Counted from the stretch's first letter, positions 40,897 to 49,040 are shown. The stretch is DNA of 58,978 nt from an uncultured Erysipelotrichaceae bacterium (GCA_945877405.1 CAMCSA010000010.1:1-58978), one strand, 5' to 3'. A program made the numbers and translations. The notes: generated by a model not told the origin, from the sequence alone.

Positions 40897-40930
40897 ATTG
40901 ATTTTTACTCTCCACAGAAAGAATAACGCA

Positions 40931-41062
40931 AATCCCTATTCATGTAAACCGGATTTCTACGTAAATCCCCGTTCATATAAATCATTTTTTCACTTGAATC
41001 CCCGTTTATACATCGCCATTTTATACGAAAATCCCCGTTTGTTAATGAATTTCCTGTATTTC
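40931..41062. repeat. Four-unit 33-bp tandem repeat
   Basis: The core AATCCCCGTTYAT recurs at 40931, 40964, 40997 and 41030, an exact 33-bp period. Units diverge in their second half. 33 bp equals 11 codons; on the plus strand the units read NPRSYKSFFHL-like peptides, but no initiation signal supports translation. It lies immediately upstream of the DUF4143 ATPase. Confidence 0.75.
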
Positions 41063-41091
41063 GGGATGTTTATTCATTTGAATTGAAGGAA

Positions 41092-41119
41092 ACGGTACAT
41101 ACCTGAAATCATGTACCGT
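41092..41119. terminator. Hairpin ACGGTACAT/ATGTACCGT
   Basis: A perfect 9-bp stem with a 10-nt loop, followed on the minus strand by TTTCC and on the plus strand by CATTCTTATTCTTT. Confidence 0.5.
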
Positions 41120-41137
41120 CATTCTTATTCTTTCCAT

Positions 41138-41314
41138 TCAATAATGCAATGCAGTTTCTTCACTATGGATTATCCGTAAATCATATACTGAATATTTACT
41201 CATATCTGCAATGGAACATTTCACTTTGTGATCAACACAGCTGTAAGTCACCAATAGCATTGCAGAAATATCATTTTCATCCCAGGATATTCTGAAGGTA
41301 CTGAAACAATTCAT
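41138..41314 (-). CDS. Possible short protein or gene fragment
   Basis: An ATG-started frame of 58 residues (beginning MNCFSTFRISWDENDIS, with LLVTYSCVDHKVKCS in the middle) followed by a hairpin. The composition looks protein-like but there is no ribosome binding site and no family match. It may be the tail of a lost gene. Confidence 0.25.
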   Translation of the reverse strand: MNCFSTFRISWDENDISAMLLVTYSCVDHKVKCSIADMSKYSVYDLRIIHSEETALHY

Positions 41315-41398
41315 GCAAAAGCTACGATCAGCAACAGAAACAGCGGATGATTTACAACGTAATAATTCCAAAGCAGCGTCAGACCAACACCATCGAAA

Positions 41399-41429
41399 GA
41401 AAAACAGCCTTTACATCCATAAAAGCTGT
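41399..41429 (-). terminator. Terminator after the chimeric ORF
   Basis: Minus-strand ACAGC-T-TTTA-TGGATG-TAAA-G-GCTGT followed by T5, directly after the stop. Confidence 0.7.
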
Positions 41430-41430
41430 C

Positions 41431-41856
41431 TTACCAAAATATCTCTATCGTATTGGTGTAATCAGTGTTAGCACGTGCCAGCGCATCCACAGCAACACAT
41501 ACAGTCATGTATGTCATATCATCTTTTCCTTGTACGAATGAAGTGAATTGACTCAATTTCTTCAGCAAAGTATTGTCACCTTTATCATAGATCCCCTGTT
41601 GCTCACTTGCCTTTGTCGCAAGTAAATACATTTTGCCATCATTGGCAGAGATACTGGTATGTGAACCGGTAACGCTTGTATTGGAAACAAACCAGGAAAG
41701 TGTTAATACGATAATCACAGTAATTCCAGTTACCATGATGACTCCAGTTTTAAGAAAAGTAAGGAACATGGTTTTTGCCGCATTCAGATGTGCTTGTGCA
41801 GATTTCCTGTATTCCTCAGCTGTATGTGGCTTACTGTTGTTTTGGAACAGACCCAT
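41431..41856 (-). CDS. Chimeric ORF: surface-protein N-terminus joined to an XRE/GyrI regulator C-terminus
   Basis: A 141-residue frame with a good AGGAGG. Residues 1-95 resemble the start of the surface protein at 54410 (HTAEEYRKSAQAHLNAAKT against KTAEEYRASAEAHKNALIS, a hydrophobic segment, then LSWFVSNTSVTGS). The last 30 residues (DDMTYMTVCVAVDALARAN and onward) match the C-terminus of the regulator pseudogene at 45289 at both DNA and protein level. The product would be a short membrane-anchored stub. It looks like a recombination scar of a lost second copy of the surface operon. Confidence 0.6.
   Translation of the reverse strand: MGLFQNNSKPHTAEEYRKSAQAHLNAAKTMFLTFLKTGVIMVTGITVIIVLTLSWFVSNTSVTGSHTSISANDGKMYLLATKASEQQGIYDKGDNTLLKKLSQFTSFVQGKDDMTYMTVCVAVDALARANTDYTNTIEIFW
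41446..41526. repeat. 80-bp direct repeat, copy A
   Basis: Nearly identical to 45290-45369 (one indel and few substitutions), spanning GTATTGGTGTAATCAG through TATGTCATATCATCTTT. It encodes the shared C-terminal peptide. Confidence 0.85.
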
Positions 41857-42036
41857 GCATTTTCCTCCTTGTAGTTGTGGTGATGGTTTATTCTACCATA
41901 AACTATATATACTTTAATAGCGTATAGTCATGAAATGACGTAAAACTGGTGCATCTTACGCATTAAACCTAAATATCTGGTATGAATGTTCAGTTTTATT
42001 ATCAGTGTATGTTGTTCATCCCCGTATTGATTTCAA

Positions 42037-42068
42037 TCTATACTCATTTTAGAATAATTCTATACTCA
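42037..42068 (+). promoter_or_regulatory. LytTR-type direct repeat operator
   Basis: TCTATACTCA occurs exactly twice, at 42037-42046 and 42059-42068, with a 12-bp spacer (22-bp period), the spacing expected for a LytTR dimer. The second copy contains TATACT that can act as -10; the first covers the -35 position, which has no consensus, suggesting autoactivation. Confidence 0.6.
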
Positions 42069-42096
42069 GACTGTTCCTGAAAGGAGGTCATACGGT

Positions 42097-42900
42097 ATGG
42101 AGTCCAAACACCTTACAATCATTTCCAAAGGAAAGAAAATCATATTGAATACAAGTACAATCCTGTATGTACTGATGGCAGGTAAAACTGCAGAAATACA
42201 TGTATCCGGTGGCAGAGTATATGAAACAAGAATGACACTGGCTGAACTGGAAGATTTACTGGATGAAGGATATCTGAAGATTCATCGTGGATGTATTGTA
42301 TCTGTCATGGCAATCCATGACATTACAGATCGGATTAATCTCATCAACGGGGAATCCTTAAGCTATACCGTAAGAAAAAAGAAACAGATCATGGATCAGT
42401 TTCTTTCCCAGCAGAAATCCATCATTCATCAGTTCAATGTTTCCGATACTCCTGTCACAACAGAAGAATACAGAAAACACTACAGTGGATTTGATAACAT
42501 GCCTTTTGCTTTTACGGATATAGAAATGGTATTCAATGAAGAAAAGCGTGCCACAGACTGGATCTTCCGTTATGCCAACCAGGCTCTGGCAAAACTGGAA
42601 AAACAGCCATTAGAAAAACTGTTAGGGAGTTCCTTTGGAAGCATCTTTTCCAATATGGATGAGAAGTGGTTGCGGGCATATGAAAGAGCTACCTTATACC
42701 AGGAAGTACTGGAAATCATTGATTACAGCCCTGAAATCGATACAACCCTCAAGATTATATGCTTCCCTACCTTCCCAGGACATTGTGGATGCATCCTGTT
42801 TGATATTTCTGAGATTACACTTGTACAAAGCAGTGTCGATGCCCAGAATGCATTACTCAGATATCTGAAGAAATCACGTCATTCATCTGATAACCAATAG
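42097..42900 (+). CDS. LytTR DNA-binding protein with C-terminal PAS-like domain
   Basis: A 267-residue cytoplasmic regulator. Residues 1-105 form a LytTR domain (TSTILYVLMAGKTAEIHV, MTLAELEDLLDEGYLKIHRGCIVSV). The remainder looks like a PAS sensor (FDNMPFAFTDIEMVFNEEKR, WIFRYANQALAKLEKQPLEKL, SSFGSIFSNMDEKW). LytTR before PAS is the reverse of the usual receiver-LytTR order. AAAGGAGG precedes the start. Upstream lies a 10-bp direct repeat that fits LytTR binding. The EAL gene follows after a terminator. Confidence 0.85.
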   Translation: MESKHLTIISKGKKIILNTSTILYVLMAGKTAEIHVSGGRVYETRMTLAELEDLLDEGYLKIHRGCIVSVMAIHDITDRINLINGESLSYTVRKKKQIMDQFLSQQKSIIHQFNVSDTPVTTEEYRKHYSGFDNMPFAFTDIEMVFNEEKRATDWIFRYANQALAKLEKQPLEKLLGSSFGSIFSNMDEKWLRAYERATLYQEVLEIIDYSPEIDTTLKIICFPTFPGHCGCILFDISEITLVQSSVDAQNALLRYLKKSRHSSDNQ

Positions 42901-42928
42901 CCATGGAAATACAATGCATGGCTTTTTT
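42899..42928 (+). terminator. Terminator after LytTR gene
   Basis: AGCCATG...CATGGCT 7-bp stem with T6, overlapping the stop codon. Confidence 0.85.
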
Positions 42929-43072
42929 CTTGTCGTTTGATGCCATATCCATGTTGTTTTATTCCATGTATCCATGATTCAGATCATTCCTTCCTTATAA
43001 TATTAGGATAAGTTACCCCAATGAAAGGAGCGCAGAACAGAAATCCGAATCCCTTCTCTGCATGAATAACCT

Positions 43073-45019
43073 ATGAAAATCCTGTACTTTGACTTATCTG
43101 CAATCCTTGTACTGATCGTCATGATTGCATTGCTGTTTCAGCGAAAAGACCGATCAAACTTAACCAATAAACTGCTGATGATGGTATATTTGAATGTACT
43201 GGCAACAACCATCTTTGATTTATGGTCTGAAGCATATAATATCTGGTTTCTTGCTACAGAAACAGACAGTACATTCCGTTATTTCCTGTATTACGGCTAT
43301 TTCTTCAGCCGTAATCTGACTCCACCATTATTCCAGCTGTATTTATGTTCCTTAACAGATACATGGCATATTCTCAAGAAGAAAAAATGGATGCAGCTGT
43401 TATTCATTGCACCATATGCAATGGTATGTCTGTTATTATGTTCAAACATATTTTTCCATGAGGTATTCTACTTTGATGCAGATCTGATCTACATCAGAGG
43501 TCCGTTATTCTATGGTCTGCATCTATGTGCATTCATGTATTTCCTGTCAGGAATTACCTTTTTGATCCGATTCAGGAAAGTACTTGCTGCAGATAAGCTC
43601 ACAGCATTAATCTGTTTCTATCCATGGAATCTGATTGCTATTTTGATTCAGGCATTTGTTCCTGAATTCCTGGTCGAAATGTTTCTGAATACCATGTCAT
43701 TGCTGCTTATATCCAATATCGTACAAAGACCAGAAGAAGTCATCAATCCGATCATCGGGATTCGAAGCCATATTGCCTATACAGCAGATATGAAGAAATC
43801 ATTCTATCTGAAAAAGCCGGTTCATATACTGATTGCTAAAATCGTCAACTATGAATCATTGCTGACAATATTAGGTAACGATGCATGCAATGGCATGATG
43901 AAACATGTATCTGATCAGATGAAAGATGCCTTGATCAGAAAAAACAATACAGCTGAGCTGTATTATCTGGAAAACGGCATGTTTGCTGCTGTATCAGAAT
44001 CAGAAGACATGCAGTATTACAGAGATGCATCCAGTACATTTGCCAACGCCATCTATGGCTCCTTCCAGTATGGAAAGCTGGAATTAGAAATGGATTCATG
44101 CCTGAGTGTATTCAGGTGCCCACAGGACTTTGACAACTATGACAGCATGATGTCATTCATCCATTCTTTCTATTCCTACCTTCCTTCTGGTGGTAACGTT
44201 ACATTCCTTGAGGATGAAAACGATAACCGGAAGTTCAGCTTCCACTTAAGAAATGAGATTGACCGTATTCTCAGTACAGCCATTGCTGAAAAGAAGTTTG
44301 AGATGTATTATCAGCCGATCTATTCCGTAACAGAAAATAGATTCAAATCTGCTGAAGCATTAATCAGACTTAAAGATGAAAAGTATGGATTCATCTCACC
44401 ACAGTTATTCATTGCTGCAGCAGAAAAGAATGGTACCATTCTTCAGATTGGTGAATATGTACTGGATGAAGTATGCAGATTTATGGCAGAATGCAGTAAA
44501 AACAGATTACCAATTGAATACATAGAACTGAACCTTTCCATGAAACAGTGTGTACAGATGGATCTGAAAGACAAGGTATTATACTACCTGGATAAATATG
44601 ACCTGAAACCTGAACAGATCAATCTGGAAATAACTGAAACAGCAGCAAATACATCCCAGGATGTCGTTGATCATAACATGAGTTCATTATCTGATCATGG
44701 CGTATCCTTCTCTTTAGATGATTTTGGTACCGGTTATTCCAACATCAGCAGAATCATTTCCTTACCATTCCATATCGTAAAAATCGATAAAAGCATGACA
44801 GATAAAGTATTCGATCCTAAAATCAATGCTGTATTGAAATACAACATCCAGTTATTAAAAGAGATTGGTATGGAAATTGTCGTAGAAGGAGTAGAAACAG
44901 AAGATGTACTCAATGCATGTAAAGACATGGGTTGTGACTATATCCAGGGATACTACTTCTCTAAACCATTACCACAACAGCAGTTTGTACAGTTCATCAC
45001 TGCTCATTGTGCATCATAA
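43073..45019 (+). CDS. Membrane cyclic-di-GMP phosphodiesterase (degenerate GGDEF plus EAL)
   Basis: A 648-residue protein. About seven hydrophobic segments occupy residues 1-215. A degenerate GGDEF domain follows (YYLENGMFAAV replaces R-GGDEF), then an EAL domain with intact AEALIRL (E428-A-L), ELNLS, LEITETA, DDFGTGYSN and VEGVET, so c-di-GMP hydrolysis is expected. The -10 TATAAT at 42996 lacks a good -35. It is the likely counterpart of the two diguanylate cyclases at 33852 and 36862. Confidence 0.9.
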   Translation: MKILYFDLSAILVLIVMIALLFQRKDRSNLTNKLLMMVYLNVLATTIFDLWSEAYNIWFLATETDSTFRYFLYYGYFFSRNLTPPLFQLYLCSLTDTWHILKKKKWMQLLFIAPYAMVCLLLCSNIFFHEVFYFDADLIYIRGPLFYGLHLCAFMYFLSGITFLIRFRKVLAADKLTALICFYPWNLIAILIQAFVPEFLVEMFLNTMSLLLISNIVQRPEEVINPIIGIRSHIAYTADMKKSFYLKKPVHILIAKIVNYESLLTILGNDACNGMMKHVSDQMKDALIRKNNTAELYYLENGMFAAVSESEDMQYYRDASSTFANAIYGSFQYGKLELEMDSCLSVFRCPQDFDNYDSMMSFIHSFYSYLPSGGNVTFLEDENDNRKFSFHLRNEIDRILSTAIAEKKFEMYYQPIYSVTENRFKSAEALIRLKDEKYGFISPQLFIAAAEKNGTILQIGEYVLDEVCRFMAECSKNRLPIEYIELNLSMKQCVQMDLKDKVLYYLDKYDLKPEQINLEITETAANTSQDVVDHNMSSLSDHGVSFSLDDFGTGYSNISRIISLPFHIVKIDKSMTDKVFDPKINAVLKYNIQLLKEIGMEIVVEGVETEDVLNACKDMGCDYIQGYYFSKPLPQQQFVQFITAHCAS

Positions 45020-45033
45020 CTCACATCCACTCC

Positions 45034-45061
45034 AGCCAGAGTTTACCAGCTCTGGCTTTTT
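45034..45061 (+). terminator. Terminator after EAL gene
   Basis: AGCCAGAG-TTTACCAG-CTCTGGCT followed by T5. Confidence 0.85.
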
Positions 45062-45288
45062 CATGAGCAGACAGAAGAATGAAGCAACATGCAATTGCAT
45101 GATTGACACTCCAGCGTACGAATGAAAAGCTGACTTATGGTAACCACTGGATATGCAAGTGGAACTGACAATAACAGAATACAGCCCTGTTCCATGAATG
45201 ACTCATCATTGCAGTACGAGATCTTTTCAATGAAACAATCCGTATTTTCACAATGAAGCACTGCTGATCAGTTTCTTCCTGTTTCTGA

Positions 45289-46032
45289 TTATCGTATTGG
45301 TGTAATCAGATTAGCACGTGCCAGCGCATCCACAGCAACACATACAGTGATGTATGTCATATCATCTTTCTGGTATACATACTCAAAGCAGCATACATAT
45401 TCATCACTGAGATTCTGTCTGCATCCATTGGCATTGAAATACTCCATGATCTTCTTATAGGCATTAGGAATATATTCAAATGCTCTTTTAAATGGATTAC
45501 GAATGGTAATGGATGCATATTCTGTTTCTTTCTGACTGGCAATTTCCACACCAGGGCATAATGGTACAAAACCATCTGGAAGGATGTATGCTGATACATA
45601 CCCTCTTAAACCATAACGATTCCGTTGCTCTGCAGATACAAACGGGAAATCCCATCCAATACATGCAGGTTTACCATCTGTAACAGAAAGAAGTCCACTT
45701 CTTTGTGCCCATGCTTCCATATAAACATGTACATCATCTTCTGGATCAGGACTGATGATGACATACCTGCCCATTGTAAAGCCAGATACCTTGGTAACCT
45801 TGACATCTGAATATACATTCATCCTTTCCACAAGAGTCACTCGTATTAGTTCATCTACCTTGCAATGGAATACATCAGCCAGTTCCACTAACTTTGGAAT
45901 TTCAGGATACGCCTGATTCATTTACCACTTGGATATTGTCTGTCTGGATACAGACATCTGATCTGCAAACTCCTCCTGTGTGATCTTATTGATCTTTCGT
46001 AAATACTGGATGTTCTCTCCCAGGTTCATCAT
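45289..46032 (-). pseudogene. XRE-family regulator with GyrI-like domain, broken by a nonsense codon
   Basis: Reading from ATG at 46032 (AGGAAGG upstream) gives an XRE helix-turn-helix (IQYLRKINKITQEEFADQMS, then VSRQTISKW). An in-frame TAA follows at 45924-45922, then the frame continues QAYPEIPKLVELADVFHC and into a GyrI/effector-binding domain (FTMGRYVIISPDPEDDV; FEYVYQKDDMTYITV). The expected codon after TGG is GAA, so one G-to-T change made the stop. An ATG directly after it opens a 210-residue frame lacking the DNA-binding half. The extreme C-terminus differs by a one-base indel from copy A of the repeat. Confidence 0.8.
45290..45369. repeat. 80-bp direct repeat, copy B
   Basis: Partner of 41446-41526; forms the 3' end of the XRE/GyrI pseudogene. 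Confidence 0.85.
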
Positions 46033-46146
46033 GGTTTCCTTCCTCATTTCCTGCATTCATCATACAGATGAATCACATCCATGACCATCAACCAGTTGTA
46101 GCCACTCAGGCAGAACATGCTACCAGTGGTTGCATGCATGTATGCA

Positions 46147-46190
46147 ATAAGGCAACAGAAGCATCCGATACGCCTGCCCTGTTGCCTTAT
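46147..46190 (-). terminator. Long hairpin after lipoprotein gene
   Basis: ATAAGGCAACAG/CTGTTGCCTTAT, perfect 12-bp stem directly after the stop; the T-tail is poor. Confidence 0.5.
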
Positions 46191-46193
46191 CAT

Positions 46194-46607
46194 CTATTCC
46201 ACTGTAATTGTATATCTCTCTCCATTAGAACATTCAACCGATACAACACTTTGATCAACCAGCTCAAACAGCCATACAACTTCAGCTGTCATACCTGGCT
46301 GTACAGATGCATCACATTGGATTGCTCCTTCTGTTTTCTGACCAGTGAATACCATGACTGTAATTTCCTTACCGTGCTGGAATGCCTTTACATCAAAGAC
46401 ATCACATGGCATGCATGTTTCATCACTGTCATTGGTATATTGGAAGAATACCCCGACAAGATCATGGTCATAACCGACCTGTGTACCTTCTATCATTTCA
46501 CCTTTGATATATGAAAGTGTATGTTCAGATACCGGATCAGTTTTACTACACCCGGCTGCCAATAATACAAGCAAACACGTTAATACACATGTTATGATAC
46601 GTTTCAT
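46194..46607 (-). CDS. Small lipoprotein, DUF5067-like
   Basis: A 137-residue exported lipoprotein. The signal (IITCVLTCLLVLLAAGC) ends in a lipobox with Cys near residue 20. The mature part is beta-rich (VGVFFQYTNDSDETCMPCDVF; VQPGMTAEVVWLFELVDQS), like DUF5067 and related immunoglobulin-like lipoprotein domains. Two adjacent ATGs; the second is used because AGGA is very near the first. Confidence 0.75.
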   Translation of the reverse strand: MKRIITCVLTCLLVLLAAGCSKTDPVSEHTLSYIKGEMIEGTQVGYDHDLVGVFFQYTNDSDETCMPCDVFDVKAFQHGKEITVMVFTGQKTEGAIQCDASVQPGMTAEVVWLFELVDQSVVSVECSNGERYTITVE

Positions 46608-46634
46608 CATATCCTGTTTGGTATATATAAATTA

Positions 46635-46816
46635 GCTCATCCAGCTGAGTCAAATCTATATACATCTCCTTTCTCTTCCGGCTTAGTTTCGGCCCGGAAA
46701 CCGAGTAGAATTGAGATTGTGAATGCGTACTTGTATCTCATATTCTTGTAGCTTTGACTACGTGGAGGATTATCTGGCCGCTTCGTTGTATGGAAACTGT
46801 AATTAGTTAGATGAGC
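46635..46816 (+). ncRNA. Candidate IS110 bridge RNA
   Basis: The non-coding left part of the IS110 element can fold into a 182-nt unit closed by GCTCATC (46635-46641) and GATGAGC (46810-46816). Inside are TTCCGG/CCGGAA, GAGAT/ATCTC with a large loop, and GTAG-CTTTGA-CTAC. IS110 elements such as IS621 express a bridge RNA of similar length upstream of the recombinase that guides target and donor choice. The loop sequence TTGTAGCTTTGACTA is matched in inverse orientation at 48442-48456, past the transposase. Boundaries are guesses. Confidence 0.4.
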
Positions 46817-46920
46817 CCTTCTTTTATTGAAGTGAGTTCACATTTCGAACCATATTCTCTGATACTTTTGAAACGGCGGTACTGGTATTCGTCACTTATA
46901 TTTTTGAAAGGAGTGATACC

Positions 46921-48096
46921 ATGATTAACATCGGTATTGATGTCGGTAAATTCAAGCATTGTGCTTCTGTCATAGATGACAAGACCGGCGAGATTCTTAT
47001 AAAGCCTTTTTTCTTCAATAACGATCAGAAAGGCTTTGATCTGTTCTATTCTAAAACCAAACAGTATATTCATATAAAACATTCCGTTGGTATGGAAGAC
47101 ACTGGTCATTATATGATCAATCTTACAAATTTTCTTTTGGATAAAAAGTTCACTGTTAAATTTATCAATCCCAGATCTACTTGTCTCAGACGTAAAGAAC
47201 TTGGCATGTCAGCCAAGAATGATCGCAAAGATTCTATTCTTATTGCAGAAATGCTCAGTGAGAAAAAATCCTGGAGATCTGTAACTCACACAACACAAGA
47301 AACTGATAAGCTTCGTGAAATCACACGTCTGTATTATCAGTTACAGGAACAGCAGAATGAAGATATGAATCGCCTTCAACGTGCTTTGGATATTGTCTTT
47401 CCTGAAGCAAACAAGCTCTCCTGGACACGCTATTCTAAGGCCTATATGCAATTCTTAGCCAAGTATCCTACTGCTGCTTCTATTGCCTCTGAAGACATCC
47501 GCAATCTTCGTAATGCCCTTAAAACTGACGGACGTGGCAGACAATGTAAGCTCACTGCTGAAGATATCAAAGAAGCTGCCAAATGTTCTGTTGGTGAAGA
47601 TAACATTGCGGTTGCACTCGAAGTGCAGTCAATCATAGCTATTATCAACACTCGTAAGCAACAAATCGAAAAGCTGGAAAATAAAATAGAAGAATTCAGC
47701 CTGAAACTAAACTCTCCTATCATTTCCATCCCTGGCATTTCTCACATAACAGGAATGACCATCATTGCGGAGATTGGCGATATTCACGATTTTTCAGACG
47801 CCGCACATCTGATATCTTATGCCGGCATGGAGCCCCTCGTACACCAGTCTGGGAAATACGACGCTGCACATATGCCAATATCCAAACACGGATCTCGGTA
47901 TTTGCGCAAAGCATTGTATCAAGCGGTTTTTACCGTCTGTAAATATTGCTCAACCTTCAATGCTTATTATACCAAGAAACGCAATCAAGGTAAAACACAT
48001 CGTTGTGCACAAGGTCATTGTGTACGCAAGCTGTTACGTGTCATCTACAAGCTTTTAGCGAACAATATTACATTCGATGAAAATCTAGTCAAATAA
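46921..48096 (+). CDS. IS110-family transposase (DEDD recombinase)
   Basis: A 391-residue RuvC-like recombinase. The acidic tetrad is visible as D7 (IGIDVGK), E59 (GMEDTGHY), D101 and D104 (KNDRKDS), spaced as in IS621. The C-terminal Transposase_20 domain carries IPGISHITGMTIIAEIGDI and a conserved serine in VHQSGKY, then SKHGSRYLRKALY. A coiled coil joins the two (about 235-262). AAAGGAG precedes the start. The frame is intact, so the element may be active unless the insertion after the gene destroyed its right end. Confidence 0.95.
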   Translation: MINIGIDVGKFKHCASVIDDKTGEILIKPFFFNNDQKGFDLFYSKTKQYIHIKHSVGMEDTGHYMINLTNFLLDKKFTVKFINPRSTCLRRKELGMSAKNDRKDSILIAEMLSEKKSWRSVTHTTQETDKLREITRLYYQLQEQQNEDMNRLQRALDIVFPEANKLSWTRYSKAYMQFLAKYPTAASIASEDIRNLRNALKTDGRGRQCKLTAEDIKEAAKCSVGEDNIAVALEVQSIIAIINTRKQQIEKLENKIEEFSLKLNSPIISIPGISHITGMTIIAEIGDIHDFSDAAHLISYAGMEPLVHQSGKYDAAHMPISKHGSRYLRKALYQAVFTVCKYCSTFNAYYTKKRNQGKTHRCAQGHCVRKLLRVIYKLLANNITFDENLVK

Positions 48097-48101
48097 TTGA
48101 C

Positions 48102-48410
48102 TATTAGAGTCCGGCGAAAAGGGCCAAATATAGTGCACCAAAAAGAGCCAAAACAAAACATACTTTCTTATCAATGGCGAGCTTATGCCGCGAAAGCCGC
48201 TTGAAAGCTAGGGGCCTCCCTGCTACACTTGTGTGCTCCGGTGTTGCCAAGGGGCTTTATTTTCGCCAGCGGAGCGCTTTTGAGGGTGCAGGGAGGCGGT
48301 ACCTGGCTGTCAAGTGGATCGTGGAATAACGAAGCCATGATAAGCACCGTCATATAATCAATGGCCCAAATCAATGGTCTGAAAATGGCCCTTTTTGCCG
48401 GACTCTAACA
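48102..48410. mobile_element. 309-bp non-autonomous inverted-repeat element (MITE-like)
   Basis: Imperfect terminal inverted repeats of about 25 bp (left TTAGAGTCCGGCGAAAAGGG, right inverse TTAGAGTCCGGCAAAAAGGG) are flanked by the 5-bp direct duplication TTGAC (48097-48101 and 48411-48415). There is no transposase gene. Subterminal repeats of AAAGGGCCA type and a terminal CA at the right recall IS21-family ends. An internal GCCTCCCTGC (48214-48223) pairs with GCAGGGAGGC (48288-48297), giving a strong 84-nt fold. It sits 5 bp after the IS110 transposase stop. Confidence 0.8.
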
Positions 48411-48456
48411 TTGACAAATACTTACAGAATAATCAATCACATAGTCAAAGCTACAA

Positions 48457-48740
48457 CTGTAGTTGTTTTGATAGTACTTTATTCACAATTTCAAAGATCA
48501 GTTTGGGATTCTGCTGGATTTCTTAACATTCCCTAATATCTTTCATTTATCACTTGACTTCCTTATAGTTAAATCCTCAATATTTCTTTCTGTAGTTACC
48601 AAGGCATGTTCCATCTTCTGTTTTCCATGCCATGTTACCATCCATATCTTCCATCCTCCATGATTGTAGTGAAATAGTCTAAATATCTTTCATCTACAAT
48701 TATAGAGGAATCCAGAAGATTAGAAAATCCGCAGGAATAT
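48457..48740. other. Intergenic remnant region
   Basis: No complete gene. A short minus-strand frame near 48580-48680 (WRMEDMDGNMAWKTEDGTC ending in KKY and a stop) looks like the C-terminal end of a lost secreted protein. Confidence 0.25.
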
Positions 48741-49040
48741 TTGGCGCTTACAATCAAGGTAAAGCCACTGTGCCAGCCTTCGGGCTGGCATTATTTTGTC
48801 CAGAGGACTGGTTATTTACCATATACTGACATGAAAGCCATGAGTCGTTGTCTGAATTTTGGTAAGAGCGTCATGGATAACAGCCCGTCCAGCAAAAAAT
48901 GCTGTATGTGCGGAAAGGTGAAAAAAGAACTGAAATTATCCGAGCGGATCTATCGCTGTGACTGTGGAAGTGTCATGGACAGGGACAAAAACGCAGCAAT
49001 CAATATCCGTGAAGAAGCGCGGAGAATGCTGACTGCATAG
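48741..49040 (+). pseudogene. TnpB remnant with internal deletion
   Basis: The second half of this frame is the C-terminus of a TnpB (IS200/IS605 or IS607) protein: DMKAMSRCLNFGKSVMDN, then PSSKKCCMCGKVKKEL and YRCDCGSVMDRDKNAAINI, the four-cysteine zinc ribbon and last RuvC Asp. Normally about 25 residues lie between VMDN and PSS and are missing, and the whole N-terminal three quarters is gone. A hairpin GCCAGCC-TTC-GGGCTGGC followed by ATTATTTT at about 48771 occupies the upstream part, so the first 30 codons are not real coding sequence. Confidence 0.8.

Larger units (their letters stand above)
46635..48456 (+). mobile_element. IS110-family element (ends approximate)
   Basis: Comprises the left non-coding region, the transposase and a short right region. 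The 15-bp inverse match TTGTAGCTTTGACTA (46746-46760) and TAGTCAAAGCTACAA (48442-48456) supports a right end near 48456. The right region is split by a 309-bp inserted element. IS110 elements lack conventional terminal repeats and target duplications, so exact ends need a second copy. Confidence 0.6.

Noticed and set aside
40931-41062. CRISPR-like array
   Set aside because: Units are contiguous with a 33-bp period and only half conserved; there are no unique spacers between identical repeats and no cas genes.
45063-45288. 66-residue minus-strand frame (45061-45261)
   Set aside because: No RBS or domain and overlaps the EAL terminator; treated as non-coding.
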